From: Enterococcus sp. 5H | Lineage (GTDB): Bacteria; Bacillota; Bacilli; Lactobacillales; Enterococcaceae | Length of the DNA: 64,000 nt | Direction of reading: 5' to 3' | Assembly: GCF_028128615.1 (NCBI RefSeq) | Contig: NZ_AMDP01000014.1 | Span: 1 to 64,000, forward strand | In this document: positions 55,328 to 63,315 of the stretch, in pieces | How positions within the stretch are numbered: position 1 is the first letter of the stretch | Layout of the letters: each line of letters starts with the position of its first letter | Notes under the pieces: generated by a model | What the model was told of the DNA's origin: nothing | Databases searched by the model: none | What the model saw: only the letters and a program-made list of their open reading frames with translations | Translations under genes and position numbers: made by a program

Positions 55328-56419
55328 ATGAAAAAGAATATTGGAAAAGTGTTAGGTTTATTTTTTTTGTGTACTATTTTAGTTTTAAGTGCTTGCAGTG
55401 GGGGCAGCACTGGTAAAGATGGGGAAAAGAAAGATTCTGCTTCAAGTAAAGTTGCAGCTATAGAAATTGAGAATGGCTCATATGTTGTCCCAGAAGGCGA
55501 AAGTGTAACTGAAGATACAGGTTTTCTTGCATTAAATGTAAAGATCAAAAACATGGGGAAAGACACGTTGAGTTTATCTTCGGATGAGATAAATCTATAT
55601 GATGAAGATGATAATAAGATTTCTCAACAAAGATTTTATACAACAGATACGAACTTTAAAGAACTTCAATTTGAATCAATCTCTGGTGGTAAGAGTACAA
55701 ATGGTTATGTAATCTTTAAAGTGGATAAAGATAAAAAATATGAGCTTCACTACGCACCAATTAGTTATACAGACGATAAAAAAGAAGATATTCAGTTAGA
55801 TGTGAATGCTAATAATTATGAAGATAAATCTTCTGACGTAGAAAAATTTGCTGAAGAGTTTGTTAACGAAGTATTCTTAAATAAGAAAAGTGAAGAAAAA
55901 TCTGAAGTATTAAGTAATAACTTAGAAGAAGAACATGCAGCGTTTAACAAAACTTTTGCGCAAGCACTAGGGAAAGACTTCTACTATTACAAACCTTCAG
56001 AAGCAGAATTAATGACAGCAATTGATGCTTTTGAAGTAGCAAATGGTAAAAAAGCAAAAATTACGTATTCTATTAAAGAATTTTATCCTGATTCAGCAAC
56101 TGTTTACGTAAAACCCGAAACAATTCATTTTGACAGCTTAGATACAGAGTCGATTATTAATGACTTTGTTGACCAAAATCGCGATAAATATTCCGATTAC
56201 GAAAAAGCTGAAATCGATGCAGAAAAATATTTATTAGAACAATTACCTACAAAATATGAAGCAGCTTCTGTTAGTACAAATGATAGCTCAAGTGGTGAAG
56301 GATATGAGCTTCACCTAACTAAAAAAGATGATAAATGGACTATTGATACCACAGATGGTAGTAATAATTATACATTCAAATATCTAAAACAAGCATTTAT
56401 GGGAGATCTATATTCTTAA
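55328..56419 (+). CDS. Lipoprotein with DUF4352/DUF5105-like domains
   Basis: A 363-residue exported lipoprotein (lipobox LSAC, Cys about 22). An Ig-like domain of the DUF4352 type covers about 45-150 (FLALNVKIKNMGKDTLSLSSDEINLYDED). A DUF5105-like helical/strand domain covers about 165-360 (VEKFAEEFVNEVFLNKK). Function is unknown. ATG 55328 has AGGAG ahead; an adjacent TTG at 55325 is less likely. Its stop overlaps the next start (TAATG), so the two products are translationally coupled and probably act together at the outer face of the membrane. Confidence 0.78.
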   Translation: MKKNIGKVLGLFFLCTILVLSACSGGSTGKDGEKKDSASSKVAAIEIENGSYVVPEGESVTEDTGFLALNVKIKNMGKDTLSLSSDEINLYDEDDNKISQQRFYTTDTNFKELQFESISGGKSTNGYVIFKVDKDKKYELHYAPISYTDDKKEDIQLDVNANNYEDKSSDVEKFAEEFVNEVFLNKKSEEKSEVLSNNLEEEHAAFNKTFAQALGKDFYYYKPSEAELMTAIDAFEVANGKKAKITYSIKEFYPDSATVYVKPETIHFDSLDTESIINDFVDQNRDKYSDYEKAEIDAEKYLLEQLPTKYEAASVSTNDSSSGEGYELHLTKKDDKWTIDTTDGSNNYTFKYLKQAFMGDLYS

Positions 56420-57480
56420 TGAGAAATCGGCGATCACTCATTGTTGCTACGTTACTTGTATGTTTTATAGTAATAATTGTTATAGTGAATAATATTAGGA
56501 ATAGCTATAGTTCACCTGAAGCTGTAGCGAAGCGTTTTGCAGACTCAGTAAGTAAAAAAGATTTTGCTACGGCAAAGAAAATTTGTCCGACCTATTCAGA
56601 TGATTCGAAAATCTCTGAAGAAGCATATGAGCTTCTTTTTAATGAGCTATCTGAAAAAACAGATGATAAATTATTATTAGATAAGTCTAATTTTCGTATG
56701 GTTACAACGAATGGGCTCGTTCCAAAAACGTTCTTTTTACCAGAGAAACGTTATATCAGCTTAACAACTGCAAACAGCAATGAACAAATTTCTGCTTTTC
56801 AAAAAAATAGAGAAGTTCAGCTGAAAGATAATAAAATAGGACCACTTATTTCGTATCAGTATACATTTGAATTTGAGATTGATAATCCAGTGTTAGGTAC
56901 AGTTACTAAAAAAGAAAAGGTTTCTCTGAAAAAAGATAGAGACATAACTTTAACGGGCAACTCAACCTTTTTAGAAAGCACGTCTTTACAAAAACAGTTT
57001 GTTGGCGTTGTATCTGATTTTTATCTTTCTTACAATGAAAGTATCCGTAATAATTTTGACTTTGCCTCGCTTTCATCTATTGATAACGAAACAAAAAACG
57101 AATTGAGTGAAACAATGTCTGCACTAAAACCATTTATTGAAACGTATTCGCAAAGTTTTCAAACGATTATAATGAATGCTACAAGTTTGAAGCTTGATAG
57201 TGATTTACAAACAGTCCACTTTGATGTTTATATTGATCGGATGATTAGTGTTAAATTAAAAAAAGAGTGGTCCGATTCATCAGATGCCATTCAAGATGAT
57301 AGTAAAAATGCTAAAGTTACACTATCGTATGATGTGAATTCAAAAAAATGGGGTGTTTCAGAAATTGATTATGAAACATACGACCAAGATCCCGCAAACT
57401 GGAAAAAAAAGCAGCAAGTAAAATTAGATCATAGAAATGAAGCTACTTGGAATGAAAATACGTCTGGAAATGCAATTTAG
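56419..57480 (+). CDS. Membrane-anchored extracytoplasmic protein, unknown function
   Basis: A 353-residue protein with an N-terminal signal anchor (about 6-27, LIVATLLVCFIVIIVIVNNI) and a large outside domain rich in Lys, Ser and Asp. The segment SYSSPEAVAKRFADSVSKKDFATAKKICP resembles NTF2/DUF4878-like lipoprotein domains. I do not recognise the rest. It is coupled to the preceding lipoprotein gene through a TAATG overlap and followed by a clear terminator, so the two form a complete operon. Confidence 0.75.
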   Translation: MRNRRSLIVATLLVCFIVIIVIVNNIRNSYSSPEAVAKRFADSVSKKDFATAKKICPTYSDDSKISEEAYELLFNELSEKTDDKLLLDKSNFRMVTTNGLVPKTFFLPEKRYISLTTANSNEQISAFQKNREVQLKDNKIGPLISYQYTFEFEIDNPVLGTVTKKEKVSLKKDRDITLTGNSTFLESTSLQKQFVGVVSDFYLSYNESIRNNFDFASLSSIDNETKNELSETMSALKPFIETYSQSFQTIIMNATSLKLDSDLQTVHFDVYIDRMISVKLKKEWSDSSDAIQDDSKNAKVTLSYDVNSKKWGVSEIDYETYDQDPANWKKKQQVKLDHRNEATWNENTSGNAI

Positions 57481-57523
57481 ACTCTAAATGAGAATATCAG
57501 ATAATTTATTTCAAGTATAATTG

Positions 57524-57558
57524 AAAAACCAAAGAGGTGAATGCCTCTTTGGTTTTTT
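57524..57558. terminator. Terminator of the two-gene lipoprotein operon
   Basis: AAAAACCAAAGAGG (57524-57537) pairs perfectly with CCTCTTTGGTTTTT (57544-57557) around a 6-base loop, with T residues after it. It may also serve the minus strand. Confidence 0.9.
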
Positions 57559-57618
57559 CTGTATAAACAAGGACAAGGGTTAACTTATCAAAGTGAAAGG
57601 AAATTAATAAGCTTAAAA

Positions 57619-57801
57619 CTATCCCATAATATTATTATTTTCAGCCACATGCTCAATCTCTTTCACATACTGAGAAACCACCGTTTGAAAGCGATCCATG
57701 GAAGTTAAATCTTTTTCAATCGTACCTAAGCGTGTATTTAACTCCTCTATTTTCGATAAAGTTTGCTGCATCACTTCTAACATCTGTTCATCCGTACTCA
57801 T
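57619..57801 (-). CDS. Small coiled-coil protein
   Basis: A 60-residue, mostly helical protein with heptad-like spacing (MLEVMQQTLSKIEELNTRLGTIEKDL). It has no signal or membrane segment and I do not recognise it. The ATG at 57801 has AAAGGGG ahead; the longer frame to 57819 starts with TTG before that site. It lies immediately downstream of the MFS transporter gene on the same strand and is probably cotranscribed. Confidence 0.7.
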   Translation of the reverse strand: MSTDEQMLEVMQQTLSKIEELNTRLGTIEKDLTSMDRFQTVVSQYVKEIEHVAENNNIMG

Positions 57802-57819
57802 TTTCAGGTCCCCTTTCAA

Positions 57820-59040
57820 TTATTGTTCTTCTAGAGTGTCTATATCAAGTGTTTCGTAAGTCTCAGCTTTGGAGCGATAAAATAATGCATAAAGAACGGT
57901 ACACACAATAGGAATCAAGCTAGCGACTAAATACAAGCCTTGGAACGAAAGCAATTCACGTAATTCACCTAAAATATAAGGTCCTACTCCTAATCCAAGA
58001 TCCAAGCCAATAAAATAAGTTGATAAAGCAATCCCAATTCGATGAGTATTAGGAACAGCCTTTAAACAAATTGCTTGTCCATTAGACATAAACGTCCCAT
58101 AACCTAAGCCGATCAGTCCGCCTGAAACTAGTAACATCCAACTGGCAGAGGTAATACTTAATAAAAGTAAGCCTGCTGTTAAAAATAAATAACTAGGATA
58201 CATCACCGCATTTTCCCCACGTGCATCAAAAATCCGCCCAGATAAAGGTCGTGTTGCAGTAATCACTAAGGCATAGACAACAAAGAAAAATGAGCTTGCA
58301 CCAACTAAATCAATCACTTTAGCATAAGAGGAAAGAAATGACAAAACACTTGAATAAGAAAGACCCATCAAAAATGCGATAAAAGAAATAAATAAAACTT
58401 TTTTTTCAATGAAACTATCAACAGACCAGCGAGATAGACTAGCACGATGTTCTGCACTTAATTGAATATTTTTTACGGGGAAGATAAAACAAGCAATTGT
58501 AGTCAATAAAATTAAAATAATTGAAAACAGAATAATCATATAAAAACTAGTTGTATTCAGTAAAATCATCCCGATAAATGGCCCAATCGCTGCGGCTAGG
58601 CTTGTACTTAATCCATAATAGTTGATTCCTTCTCCATGTTTGGATTTGGGAATATAAGCTGTCACAATCGCATTTGTTGCAGTAGATACCGTTCCATAGC
58701 CAAAACCATTTAACAAACGAACCAGATAAAGCACGCCGATACTTGGAATATGCAAATAGGCGATTGTTGTAACTAAATAAAATAAGGCGCCATAGCGTAA
58801 AACAACTTTTCGACCAATTAATTCCAACGTTTTTCCCATAAACAAACGGGCAAATAAAGTACCAATAATATAAATTCCAGAAGCAAGACCTGCTTGGCTT
58901 AAAGAGGCATGTAACGTATCCTGAGCGATAACAGCGATAATTACCATTAATAAATAATAAACCAGATAAACAATAAAATTGATTATTGTAATACTGATAA
59001 ACCCCTTGTTAAATAATTTTTCTTCCGAGTGTTGCGACAT
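57820..59040 (-). CDS. MFS transporter
   Basis: A 406-residue major facilitator with twelve predicted membrane helices. The loop 2-3 motif is present as GKTLELIGRKVVLRYG. The protein looks like a drug:H+ antiporter-type exporter, but the substrate is unknown. A PrfA-like regulator is encoded divergently, with a dyad between them, so expression is probably controlled by it. In Enterococcus faecalis the PrfA-like regulator Ers is reported to control an MFS gene, and the arrangement here may be related. The ribosome binding site is moderate. Confidence 0.88.
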   Translation of the reverse strand: MSQHSEEKLFNKGFISITIINFIVYLVYYLLMVIIAVIAQDTLHASLSQAGLASGIYIIGTLFARLFMGKTLELIGRKVVLRYGALFYLVTTIAYLHIPSIGVLYLVRLLNGFGYGTVSTATNAIVTAYIPKSKHGEGINYYGLSTSLAAAIGPFIGMILLNTTSFYMIILFSIILILLTTIACFIFPVKNIQLSAEHRASLSRWSVDSFIEKKVLFISFIAFLMGLSYSSVLSFLSSYAKVIDLVGASSFFFVVYALVITATRPLSGRIFDARGENAVMYPSYLFLTAGLLLLSITSASWMLLVSGGLIGLGYGTFMSNGQAICLKAVPNTHRIGIALSTYFIGLDLGLGVGPYILGELRELLSFQGLYLVASLIPIVCTVLYALFYRSKAETYETLDIDTLEEQ

Positions 59041-59185
59041 GGTTAAAATTCCTTCTTTCGTTTAAATAATAAATTAAATGAAATTACAAAACATTTTCTG
59101 AAATTTCTCTGTACGTGTAACTATACAAAAAAATGGCGACGAAAAAATGTGGATATGCTATAGAAAAAGGCTATTAACAAAAAAA

Positions 59186-59214
59186 AACAACAAAAAGCAT
59201 TAACATTTGTTGTT
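59186..59214. promoter_or_regulatory. Candidate PrfA/Crp-type operator
   Basis: AACAACAAA (59186-59194) and TTTGTTGTT (59206-59214) form a 9-bp inverted repeat in the divergent region between the MFS and regulator genes. Overlapping it, TTAACATTTGTTGT (59200-59213) matches the PrfA box pattern TTAACA-NN-TGTTAA at 10 of 12 fixed positions. Confidence 0.5.
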
Positions 59215-59296
59215 GTTTTTCGATGTGTTATCATTTTAAATAAGATTAACGAACTATCGTTGGGATAAAAATAAAAAGTGTGTGGAGTGAACACGA

Positions 59297-59953
59297 ATGG
59301 ATAGCCAAGTATTACAAGACTATTTAGATAATCATTCTTTTTCAGTTGTAGTGAAGAAGAAAAAGACTTATTTAACCTATGAAGGACTGCAAGATCGGTA
59401 TGCTTATGTGTTAAAAAGCGGCATCATTAAAACAAGTGTCATTTCTCGTGATGGTCGGGAATTTAATTTACGTTACATCAATAGTTTGGAAATTGTTTCT
59501 TTGCTGCGGGATGAATATTCTCAATTTATTGATGCGCCTTTTAATATTCGAATAGAGTCTGAAAAAGCGGAGTTGTACCAAATTGATCGCGTTCAATTTT
59601 GGCAGGATATTAATAAAAGTAAAAGCTTACAGATGTATGTAAAAAACTATTACCGCGTTCGTTTGCTACATTCAATGAAAAAGATGCAGCAAATGTTGAT
59701 GAATGGTAAATTCGGTGCGGTTTGTACACAAATCTATGAGCTGTACGATACTTTTGGTGTTTCGACTAACGAGGGACTATTGATTGATTTTGTTGTAACA
59801 AATGAAGAAATTGCTCATTTTTGTGGAATTACTTCGGCTAGTAGTGTTAATCGGATGATGCAGCAATTGAAAGATTTAGGAGGGATTAAGATTCAGGATC
59901 GAAAAATTCTGATTACAGATTTGGCAATTTTGAAAGATAATATTATTGTTTAA
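59297..59953 (+). CDS. PrfA-like Crp/Fnr-family regulator
   Basis: A 218-residue regulator. The N-terminal beta-roll (about 10-105, YAYVLKSGIIKTSVISRDGREFNLRYI) is followed by a long dimer helix and a C-terminal winged helix (VTNEEIAHFCGITSASSVNRMMQQLKDLGGI). There is no Fe-S cysteine set and no clear cAMP phosphate-binding cassette, which fits the PrfA/Ers group. It is divergent from the MFS transporter and probably controls it through the dyad at 59186-59214. The start has GTGGAGTGA ahead. A hairpin terminator follows at 59988-60013. Confidence 0.85.
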   Translation: MDSQVLQDYLDNHSFSVVVKKKKTYLTYEGLQDRYAYVLKSGIIKTSVISRDGREFNLRYINSLEIVSLLRDEYSQFIDAPFNIRIESEKAELYQIDRVQFWQDINKSKSLQMYVKNYYRVRLLHSMKKMQQMLMNGKFGAVCTQIYELYDTFGVSTNEGLLIDFVVTNEEIAHFCGITSASSVNRMMQQLKDLGGIKIQDRKILITDLAILKDNIIV

Positions 59954-59987
59954 GGGTTTAGTGTTGGTTTTATAGATATGAGTGAAG

Positions 59988-60013
59988 TTCGATAAATGTT
60001 TATCGAATTTTTT
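59988..60013 (+). terminator. Terminator of the PrfA-like gene
   Basis: A perfect 9-bp stem, TTCGATAAA and TTTATCGAA, with a 2-base loop is followed by T residues (60008-60013). It insulates the Thoeris cassette from upstream transcription. Confidence 0.85.
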
Positions 60014-60059
60014 GTTTATATATAGTTAGAAATGCATATCTTTATGATTGGTTTTGTCG

Positions 60060-60065
60060 TATAAT
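60060..60065 (+). promoter_or_regulatory. -10 of the promoter facing the Thoeris cassette
   Basis: TATAAT at 60060-60065 lies directly outside the left inverted repeat and points into it. Transcription would begin near 60072. The -35 is weak. The promoter lies outside the invertible-looking segment, so it would serve whichever gene faces left. Confidence 0.5.
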
Positions 60066-60070
60066 AATAG

Positions 60071-60099
60071 CCAAATAACTATAAATTATTTGGAGGTTT
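60071..60099 (+). repeat. Left 29-bp inverted repeat of the Thoeris cassette
   Basis: This 29-bp sequence is the exact reverse complement of 62187-62215. It contains CCAAATAA, a 7-bp asymmetric centre CTATAAA, then TTATTTGG, and it ends in the GGAGG ribosome binding site of thsA. It has the layout of a tyrosine-recombinase core site (palindromic arms around a 6-8 bp overlap). Confidence 0.92.
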
Positions 60100-60105
60100 A
60101 CATAA

Positions 60106-61470
60106 ATGATAAGCAAAAGACAGTTTATTAATGAAGTTGCTGATAGCATAAAAATCGGCAAAGGATCTTTATTTGTAGGGGCCGGTGTTGACATGGATGC
60201 TGGTTATCCATCTTGGAAAGAGCTGTTAAGTGATGCAGCAAAAAAACTAGATTTACAAGTAAATGAGGATACTAATCTCTTCCAACTTGCCCAATATTAT
60301 GAGAACCTTTATACGCGTAATAAACTTTTAGAATTATTGGATGATAAATTAGAAGGAACTCAATTCAAAAGTCCCTTAGTCAATTCTATGCTATCTCTTC
60401 CAGTTAATTCTATATGGACTACAAACTTTGATAAAGTTATTGAGAAAAACATAGATAGGCAAAACAAGTTGTATAATTTAGTCTATACCGAAAAGCATTT
60501 ACCCAAATTATCAAATAATAAAATGAATATTTTTAAAATTAACGGTGATATACATGACAGAGAAAGTATCATCATAACAACTGGAGATATAGAAAAACAT
60601 ATTTCTGAACGTGAGATGATGTTTTCATTGCTTAAGAAAGAACTTATTTCAAATACATTCCTTTTCGTAGGTTATAGCTTTTCAGATAGTTTAATTTTGA
60701 ATTGTATGCACAATATAAAAATGTGCCTAGAAGATTTTACTCCTTGTCATTATAGTGTGATGAAGAGAGATAGAACAAATCCTATTCATCAAGATTATTT
60801 TATAAATGATTTAGATAAACGTTATAATATCAAAGTTTATTTAGTAGAAGAAAATAAGGATATTCCTGAACTTATTCAAGAAATCAAGCGAAAAGTTATC
60901 GAAAAAAATGTGTTAATTTCAGGAAGCCTAGAATACGCAACAGCAGATGAATTAAGCTATTGTTACGATTTGTGTTCAAATATTGGACGTTTATTAATAG
61001 ATAAACATTTTAACGTTCACACAGGATTTGGGAGAAATATTGGTCATTATATCGCTGGAGAAACCCTTCAATATTTAAATGAAAAAGGAATAGGAGATGA
61101 CCCATTACGATTAAAAATTAAACCTTTTGCTTTACAAAATAATGATAGTCAAAAAAATAGATTTAGAGAGCAGTTAATAGATGATGCAAATATCGTCATT
61201 TTCTTATATGGACAATGTATTCATCCTGAAACTGGTGCTATAGTTAATTCAGCTGGGACATTAAAAGAGTTTGAAATAGCCAATCACATGAATAAGTATA
61301 TCATCCCTATAGGGAGCACAAACTATGCTTCTAGAGAAATATTTACCCAAATAAAAGCTAATATAAATAAATATCCATACTTGGAACAATATTTGACTAT
61401 ATTAGAAAATGAATCGGATATTAGTAAAATAATGGATGCGATTTGGGCAATTTTAAACACTATCACATAA
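60106..61470 (+). CDS. thsA: Thoeris defence effector ThsA (SIR2-SLOG)
   Basis: A 454-residue protein with an N-terminal SIR2 domain (about 15-260: SLFVGAGVDMDAGYPSWKEL, TTNFDKVIE, FLFVGYSFSD) and a C-terminal SLOG domain (about 268-454: LISGSLEY, HTGFGRNIGHYIAGE, KEFEIANHMNKYIIPIG). In Thoeris, the SLOG domain binds a cyclic ADP-ribose isomer made by ThsB, and the SIR2 domain then depletes NAD to abort phage infection. Asn107 matches the catalytic Asn. The position of the catalytic His, in the usual KxHGD motif, is Asn146 here (KINGD), so activity is uncertain. GGAGG of the left inverted repeat is its ribosome binding site. Its 3' end overlaps that of thsB by 18 bp. Confidence 0.92.
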   Translation: MISKRQFINEVADSIKIGKGSLFVGAGVDMDAGYPSWKELLSDAAKKLDLQVNEDTNLFQLAQYYENLYTRNKLLELLDDKLEGTQFKSPLVNSMLSLPVNSIWTTNFDKVIEKNIDRQNKLYNLVYTEKHLPKLSNNKMNIFKINGDIHDRESIIITTGDIEKHISEREMMFSLLKKELISNTFLFVGYSFSDSLILNCMHNIKMCLEDFTPCHYSVMKRDRTNPIHQDYFINDLDKRYNIKVYLVEENKDIPELIQEIKRKVIEKNVLISGSLEYATADELSYCYDLCSNIGRLLIDKHFNVHTGFGRNIGHYIAGETLQYLNEKGIGDDPLRLKIKPFALQNNDSQKNRFREQLIDDANIVIFLYGQCIHPETGAIVNSAGTLKEFEIANHMNKYIIPIGSTNYASREIFTQIKANINKYPYLEQYLTILENESDISKIMDAIWAILNTIT

Positions 61471-62181
61471 ATTCAAATTTAGTAACAAAAGTACTGTGTT
61501 TTCCATAATCTCTAACTCGTAAAAGTCTTTATGTAAGTTCAATTGATGGATAGTATACATCTGAGTAATAATTTTTTTGTATTGTAGAATTTCAAATTTC
61601 TTATCTATTTCATAAAAAAAATACTGTGATAATGAGTGTAATAATGTCATCCTAGCACATAAATTATTCTTGTCTAGCTTGGTATATTGCTCAATGATGT
61701 CTCTAAAAAAACAGGGTTCTGAATATGCTTTTAAAAAATTTTCAAAAGAAGAAAACTTTAGTGATTTTCTTCTGTCATTTAAAATTCTAGCAGTAATGAC
61801 TTTGCTGAGCATTAGTGTTCCTTCATTGTTCTTAAGCTCATAGTAAATAAGATTATTCATCCAAGAATACTTGTCTGATAAGTTTTTCACTGGAAAATTT
61901 AGAAAAACTGGTATGACCACTAATTTATTTTTGTCGTATAAAACTGTAATTCGATCTAATTCATCTACAGCGCAAGGACTGTTAAAAAGGTTATCTGATA
62001 CGATAACAACGGCATATTGGCATTGATCAAAAGGAAGTGTGAAATTTAAAAGTAGTTTATCATCTCCAGAGTGAAGTTGCTGATAATCGTACCAAACGTT
62101 GAGACCAAAATTTTGAAGATGAAAGCTAATAGATTGAGCTGTATAGTATCTGTCTTTACTTGAAAAGCACATAAATATCAT
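61453..62181 (-). CDS. thsB: Thoeris sensor ThsB (TIR domain)
   Basis: A 242-residue protein. A TIR domain covers about residues 1-125: IFMCFSSKDRYYTAQSI at the start, GLNVWYDYQQLHSGD (box 2 region), YAVVIVSDNLFNSP and the putative catalytic Glu74 in AVDELDRI. The helical C-terminal extension is longer than in short ThsB proteins. In Thoeris, such proteins sense infection and convert NAD to a cyclic ADP-ribose signal that activates ThsA. The start is ATG 62181, 8 bases after GGAGG of the right inverted repeat; the longer frame to 62196 begins with TTG inside the repeat. The gene runs head-on into thsA with an 18-bp 3' overlap and follows the recombinase gene in the same direction. Confidence 0.88.
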   Translation of the reverse strand: MIFMCFSSKDRYYTAQSISFHLQNFGLNVWYDYQQLHSGDDKLLLNFTLPFDQCQYAVVIVSDNLFNSPCAVDELDRITVLYDKNKLVVIPVFLNFPVKNLSDKYSWMNNLIYYELKNNEGTLMLSKVITARILNDRRKSLKFSSFENFLKAYSEPCFFRDIIEQYTKLDKNNLCARMTLLHSLSQYFFYEIDKKFEILQYKKIITQMYTIHQLNLHKDFYELEIMENTVLLLLNLNLCDSV

Positions 62182-62185
62182 AATT

Positions 62186-62222
62186 AAAACCTCCAAATAA
62201 TTTATAGTTATTTGGAGGTTTT
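62186..62222. repeat. Right inverted repeat and perfect palindromic core site
   Basis: 62187-62215 is the reverse complement of 60071-60099. Here the symmetry is longer: 15-bp perfect arms (62186-62200 and 62208-62222) around TTTATAG (62201-62207). The right arm encodes the last codons and stop (TCC AAA TAA on the minus strand) of the recombinase gene. The left arm holds the ribosome binding site of thsB. Confidence 0.92.
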
Positions 62223-63137
62223 AACATCCATCTCATTCCGATAGTTAAAACTATTCAAAACATATTTCTTCCGCTCAATTGAAACTTCAGTATAAATTTG
62301 TGTCGTCACAATACTAGAATGACCAAGCAATTCCTGAACTTCTCGAATATTCGCTCCATTATTCAGCAATTCAGTCGCAAATGTATGGCGTAAATAATGC
62401 GGTGTCGCTTTTGTATCGATCTGTGCCAATTGAAGATACTTCGTAAAAATATTTTCAATCCCATAAATAGACAACCGTTCGCCGTACTTGTTTAAGAAAA
62501 AACTTTGATCTTTGGGCTGAAATTGTTCGCGAATCGCTAAGTAGGCTAATAACGCTTGACGAGCTTCTTCGCTAGAAAGGTAAATCATTCGTTCTTTGCG
62601 GTTTTTCCCATAAATCAACAAAGAATTTTCGACTAAATCATAATCCGATAGATTAATTAAACTAGCCTCGCTAATCCGAATTCCTGTAGAAATCAACAAT
62701 TCCAGTAATGCAATATCACGGACGCCGTTTCTTTTTTGATAAACGCTGGTAGCTGGTTGAGTTAAACGTTGGTACATACAGTTAAGAAGTTGATGAATGT
62801 CTCTGACCTTTAAGGTTCTTGGCATTTTCTTTGGAATAATGTAATTTGCTCGATACTGTTCAAATTCACTGTCACGTTCAATTATTTTTTTAGTTACAAG
62901 AAATTTGTAAAACATTCGGTAAGTAATCATTTTTCGTTTTAAGCTTGTAGGTTTTAATCGTGTAGCTTGGTGTAAGTTTTCCATAAGGGCTAGAATACCT
63001 TGAGTTATCGTTACTTCATGTTGACTGCAATAATGATCTAAAGCGACTAAATCAGATTGATATGCTTTAATCGTTCGATTAGATAAATTATGGTAATTTT
63101 TTTTGTATGCTAAAAATTGTTGCATGTTTTTATTCAT
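62208..63137 (-). CDS. XerC/XerD-like tyrosine recombinase
   Basis: A 309-residue tyrosine recombinase of Xer size. A core-binding domain (about 1-95, with NLSNRTIKAYQSDLVALDHY) is followed by a catalytic domain with Arg154 (TGIRISE), Lys178, His247 and Arg250 (HYLRHTF), His273 (LGHSS) and Tyr282. The start is ATG 63137 after AAAGGAG; the frame extends to 63257 but the upstream part lacks a ribosome binding site. Its stop codon lies in the palindromic core site flanking the Thoeris cassette, which suggests that the site is its own substrate. Chromosomal XerC/D normally act at dif far from defence genes, so this is probably a dedicated recombinase. Confidence 0.9.
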   Translation of the reverse strand: MNKNMQQFLAYKKNYHNLSNRTIKAYQSDLVALDHYCSQHEVTITQGILALMENLHQATRLKPTSLKRKMITYRMFYKFLVTKKIIERDSEFEQYRANYIIPKKMPRTLKVRDIHQLLNCMYQRLTQPATSVYQKRNGVRDIALLELLISTGIRISEASLINLSDYDLVENSLLIYGKNRKERMIYLSSEEARQALLAYLAIREQFQPKDQSFFLNKYGERLSIYGIENIFTKYLQLAQIDTKATPHYLRHTFATELLNNGANIREVQELLGHSSIVTTQIYTEVSIERKKYVLNSFNYRNEMDVKTSK

Positions 63138-63315
63138 TTTTTTCTCCTTTTCCCAGTTGTTAAAAGTATAACTTGTTTTATAAATAAAATTATAAAAAAA
63201 AAGCGAATTGTATTGTAAAGGTTTTGATCTTATAATAAAACCAACAGCAATTGACAAAAAATAAGTTGTAGAAAATTAGTCAGTGAATTACTTTTTACAA
63301 TGAAAAGGAGAAAAT

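Noticed and set aside
60071-62222. Inverted repeats as ends of a transposon (insertion sequence)
   Set aside because: No transposase lies inside and no flanking target duplication was seen; the internal palindrome with an asymmetric centre and the overlap with a tyrosine recombinase stop codon fit site-specific recombination better.
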